DNA from: Candidatus Poribacteria bacterium
GTDB lineage: Bacteria; Poribacteria; WGA-4E; WGA-3G
Length of the DNA: 64,000 nt
NCBI GenBank assembly: GCA_022828145.1
Contig: JAJEJA010000017.1
Span: forward strand, 1-64,000
Direction of reading: 5' to 3'
Positions 62,117 to 64,000 of the stretch are shown piece after piece. The notes beneath the pieces are model-generated. The model ran no database searches, was not told the DNA's origin, and saw only the letters and a list, made by a program, of their open reading frames with translations. A program made the position numbers and the translations under genes. The number at the start of each line of letters is the position of its first letter. Position 1 is the stretch's first letter.

Positions 62117-62217
62117 GTCCATAAACATTGCGTCCCTACAGGACTGAAGAGGTAGCCTCAAATGAAAAACCTTAAATTGACGCTTATGGGGTGGGGTTAG
62201 GAAACCGCACCTACCGA
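62117..62217. repeat. Two half palindromes in a 1-kb gene-poor stretch
   Basis: 62123-62150 holds CATTGCGTCCCTACAGGACT, an arm of the 12141 element. 62190-62217 holds GGTTAGGAAACCGCACCTACCG, an arm of the 54017 element. Neither has its partner arm here. Confidence 0.55.
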
Positions 62218-62218
62218 G

Positions 62219-62473
62219 ACAGATCGCGTTAATCAAAAACAGATCATACATTCCGTTGCTTTTTCACCAAACGGCAGATTAATTGCTGGTGGTACCAACG
62301 GTTCAATAAACTCTTGGGACGTGCAAACAGGAAAAATATTGGATACTTATAAGGGACACACAGATGTTGTGAATAGTCTTGCGTCCTCGCCAGATGGCAA
62401 ACCCCTTGCAAGTAGCAGTGGAGATGGCACTGTCCTCTTGTGGGATCTTACTACCTCAGTCCTTAATCAATAG
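62219..62473 (+). pseudogene. WD40 gene fragment, last two blades
   Basis: Open frame without a start codon that reads IIHSVAFSPNGRLIAGG, INSWDVQTGK, GHTDVVNSL, SSGDGTVLLWDLTTS and then TAG. It is the C-terminal end of a WD40 gene of the local type, cut at its 5' side next to a half palindrome. Confidence 0.8.
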
Positions 62474-62565
62474 ACATATTATCTATTTTTTAAAGAAGCA
62501 GCCTTAAAGTGCATCCATGAATGTGTATATAGTGGCAGACATTGTGTTTCAATAATTCTGACAAG

Positions 62566-62698
62566 TAGTGGACAGTCCAGACGAAATATGTAGGTCGCGA
62601 TTCGGAGATCGCTCCTACCAATACTTTATACTGTAGGAGGGAACTCCGATTCCCGACTATTGATGATACACACAATATTAGAATAGACAATCTAGTAG
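62566..62698. mobile_element. MITE of the TAGTGGA.AGTCCAGAC type
   Basis: Left end TAGTGGACAGTCCAGACGAA (62566-62585) and right end GAATAGACAATCTAGTAG (62681-62698) are imperfect inverted repeats. The core is a hairpin: GTAGGTCGCGATTCGGAGAT and its partner GTAGGAGGGAACTCCGATTC around CTCCTACCA. It is related to the element at 19107-19248. Confidence 0.7.
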
Positions 62699-62783
62699 TC
62701 TTCGTTATATCAACCCTGATAGACATCATTAAGAGATCATAGTCAGTATTATTCAACTATGATCTCTTAATTGTGCCAATCTT

Positions 62784-62810
62784 GCACCCAACTCGCTCAG
62801 AAAACGCGTC
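62784..62810 (+). promoter_or_regulatory. ECF-type promoter before the third WD40 gene
   Basis: GCACC at 62784-62788, 16 bases, CGCGTC at 62805-62810. One base differs from the -35 at 54215 and 59148. The gene start is about 150 bases further on, and no sigma domain precedes this WD40 gene. Confidence 0.5.
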
Positions 62811-62958
62811 CCCTATATTGGAAACTAAAATAGACCGATATTTATTCAATTGGACACTTTTGAGTTGTAAAGGGACCTCCGATTCCCGGTTATAAAGGCA
62901 GTTCGTCCCGATTTGGAGATAGTTCCTTGATAACACAGCAATTTAAGGAGAGAAAACT

Positions 62959-63648
62959 ATGGAGATAACGAGTGCGGACTACGCACTTTATTTGACATTT
63001 GAAGGACATCAGGAAGGAGTCAATAGTGTCGTATTCAATAGGGATGGTAATACACTCGCAGCAGACATGGATAACACTATCAGGTTATGGGATATTCCCA
63101 CAGGGCAAGAAAAGAAGATGTACTGGGTGGATACAGGGGAGCATTCCACAAGTGGTGTTAGAAGTGTTGCAATTAGTCCGAATGGATGTGTTATCGCTGG
63201 GGGTGTCAACGAAAGCGAGACAATCTGTCTTTGGGATTTAGAAACAACGGGACAGACCCATTTATTGCGTGAGAGGACAAGTAAAGCTATGCATTGGGTC
63301 AATACTGTGGCATTTAGTGTTGATGGTAAGATGCTCGCAAGTGGAAGTGAAGATGGTAACCTATACTTGTGGAATGTAAGGACAGGTGAAAAACTAAAAG
63401 CACTTACTGAGGGTACAGAGAATATCTTTAGTATTGCATTTTGTCCTGATGGTAAAACGTTAGTGAGTGGAAATGCTGGCAACACTATCCATCTATGGGA
63501 TATCGGTTCAGGTAAAAACATCGCGACGTTGGATGGACATGCTGATTGGGTCTTTTCTGTAGCAGTTAGCCGTGATGGCAAAACACTTGCCAGCGGAAGT
63601 AAGGATAAAACTATCCGTATATGGGATACGAACACAAACGAGAATTAA
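62959..63648 (+). CDS. Single-propeller WD40 protein, five blades (5' part of frameshifted gene), 229 aa
   Basis: No signal peptide. Blades: IRLWDIPTG, ICLWDLETT, LYLWNVRTG, IHLWDIGSG, IRIWDTNTN. AAGGAG stands before ATG 62959. The frame stops at TAA right after IWDTNTNEN; the following frame continues the propeller. One extra G near 63637 would give NTNGELKSLIGH and restore it. With the next two blades the protein has exactly seven, one closed propeller. Confidence 0.85.
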   Translation: MEITSADYALYLTFEGHQEGVNSVVFNRDGNTLAADMDNTIRLWDIPTGQEKKMYWVDTGEHSTSGVRSVAISPNGCVIAGGVNESETICLWDLETTGQTHLLRERTSKAMHWVNTVAFSVDGKMLASGSEDGNLYLWNVRTGEKLKALTEGTENIFSIAFCPDGKTLVSGNAGNTIHLWDIGSGKNIATLDGHADWVFSVAVSRDGKTLASGSKDKTIRIWDTNTNEN

Positions 63649-63890
63649 AATCACTCATCGGACATAAGCACATCGTCTGGAGTGTCGCAATTAGTCCTGA
63701 TGGTAAAACACTTGCAAGTGGAAGTGAAGACAACACCATACGTTTGTGGGATATTACTACAGGAGAACAACTTACAACCATAACAGGACACACCGCACCA
63801 GTGAAATGTGTCAACTTTAGTCCAGATGGCACAAAAGTGGCAAGTAGTACTGACGATGGCGCTGTGTTTATCTGGGAAATAAACATCTAA
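63621..63890 (+). CDS. WD40 region, two blades (3' part of frameshifted gene), 89 aa
   Basis: Reads ELKSLIGHKHIVWSVAISPD, IRLWDITTGEQ, GHTAPVKCVNFSPDG and ends VFIWEINI. It supplies blades six and seven of the propeller begun at 62959. Its first codons overlap the end of the upstream frame and have no ribosome binding site, so it is not an independent gene. Confidence 0.82.
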   Translation: MGYEHKRELKSLIGHKHIVWSVAISPDGKTLASGSEDNTIRLWDITTGEQLTTITGHTAPVKCVNFSPDGTKVASSTDDGAVFIWEINI

Positions 63891-63930
63891 TGTTTTATTA
63901 CTTGATATGTGCAATATTAAAAGTTTTTCT

Positions 63931-64000
63931 CAATTATATGGAAAATCAATCGCAATTGGAAGTGGTGATGGCACTATCCGCTTCTGGGATACACAAACAG
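63931..64000 (+). pseudogene. WD40 fragment at the window edge
   Basis: Open frame reading QLYGKSIAIGSGDGTIRFWDTQT with no start codon and no complete first blade. It runs off the end of the window, so more WD40 sequence probably follows. Confidence 0.6.

Overview
The window is 64 kb of AT-rich bacterial DNA, dense in genes and rich in small intergenic palindromes. No rRNA or tRNA gene was recognised. The gene mix suggests an uncultured, double-membrane bacterium of the Candidatus Poribacteria / Planctomycetes-like type: ECF sigma factors fused to WD40 propellers, a DUF6785-type membrane protein, a Uma2 nuclease, a stand-alone corrinoid methyl-transfer module, a TolC homologue and a BamA/TamA-like barrel. 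This placement is inferred from gene content and not from a marker-gene tree.

Layout. 1-650: imperfect non-coding tandem repeats. 763-11193 (+): a run of envelope genes (EamA, TPR/TolB-propeller lipoprotein, RsmC-like methylase, transglutaminase, BatA/VWA protein, POTRA barrel, DUF6785). 12365-25630 (+): an amplified array of ABC-2 permeases, seven intact and one decayed, in A-B pairs with an ECF sigma factor inside. 25770-30207 (+): the only ATPase of that array, a NEW3/CARDB-type membrane-anchored protein and a TolC-family protein. 30266-40134 (-): DegT aminotransferase, DUF402 protein, homocysteine methyltransferase, ASKHA/2Fe-2S activator, corrinoid protein, Uma2, GlcD and an adenine-specific DNA methylase. 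40430-40893: debris of an IS200/IS605 element. 40946-41884 (+): HDAC-like hydrolase. 41907-47534 (-): ubiE, pheT, pheS with a T-box leader, rplT, rpmI, infC. 48283-53902 (+): two TlpA-like thioredoxin proteins, two carboxypeptidase-regulatory-like proteins and a MalK/UgpC-like ATPase. 54277-64000 (+): a cluster of WD40 propeller genes, two of them fused to ECF sigma factors, with frameshifts and fragments.

The most interesting system is the sigma/propeller cluster. Three genes there, two of which begin with a sigma domain, share an ECF-like promoter (GCAAC or GCACC, 16 bases, CGCGTC). The full-length WD40 proteins carry 14 blades by WD-signature count (two seven-bladed propellers). One has an in-frame internal start with its own ribosome binding site exactly at the sigma/WD40 junction, and another has a membrane span between sigma and propeller. 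The permease array carries the same -35 word and spacing with a different -10, which suggests that its own embedded sigma factor controls it. A vestige of a second copy of that sigma gene lies after the second A-B pair.

Several families of hairpin elements and MITEs are inserted between genes. One has an 8-bp target duplication, one is flanked by a 33-bp direct duplication, and one group shares outer ends while its inner hairpin differs.
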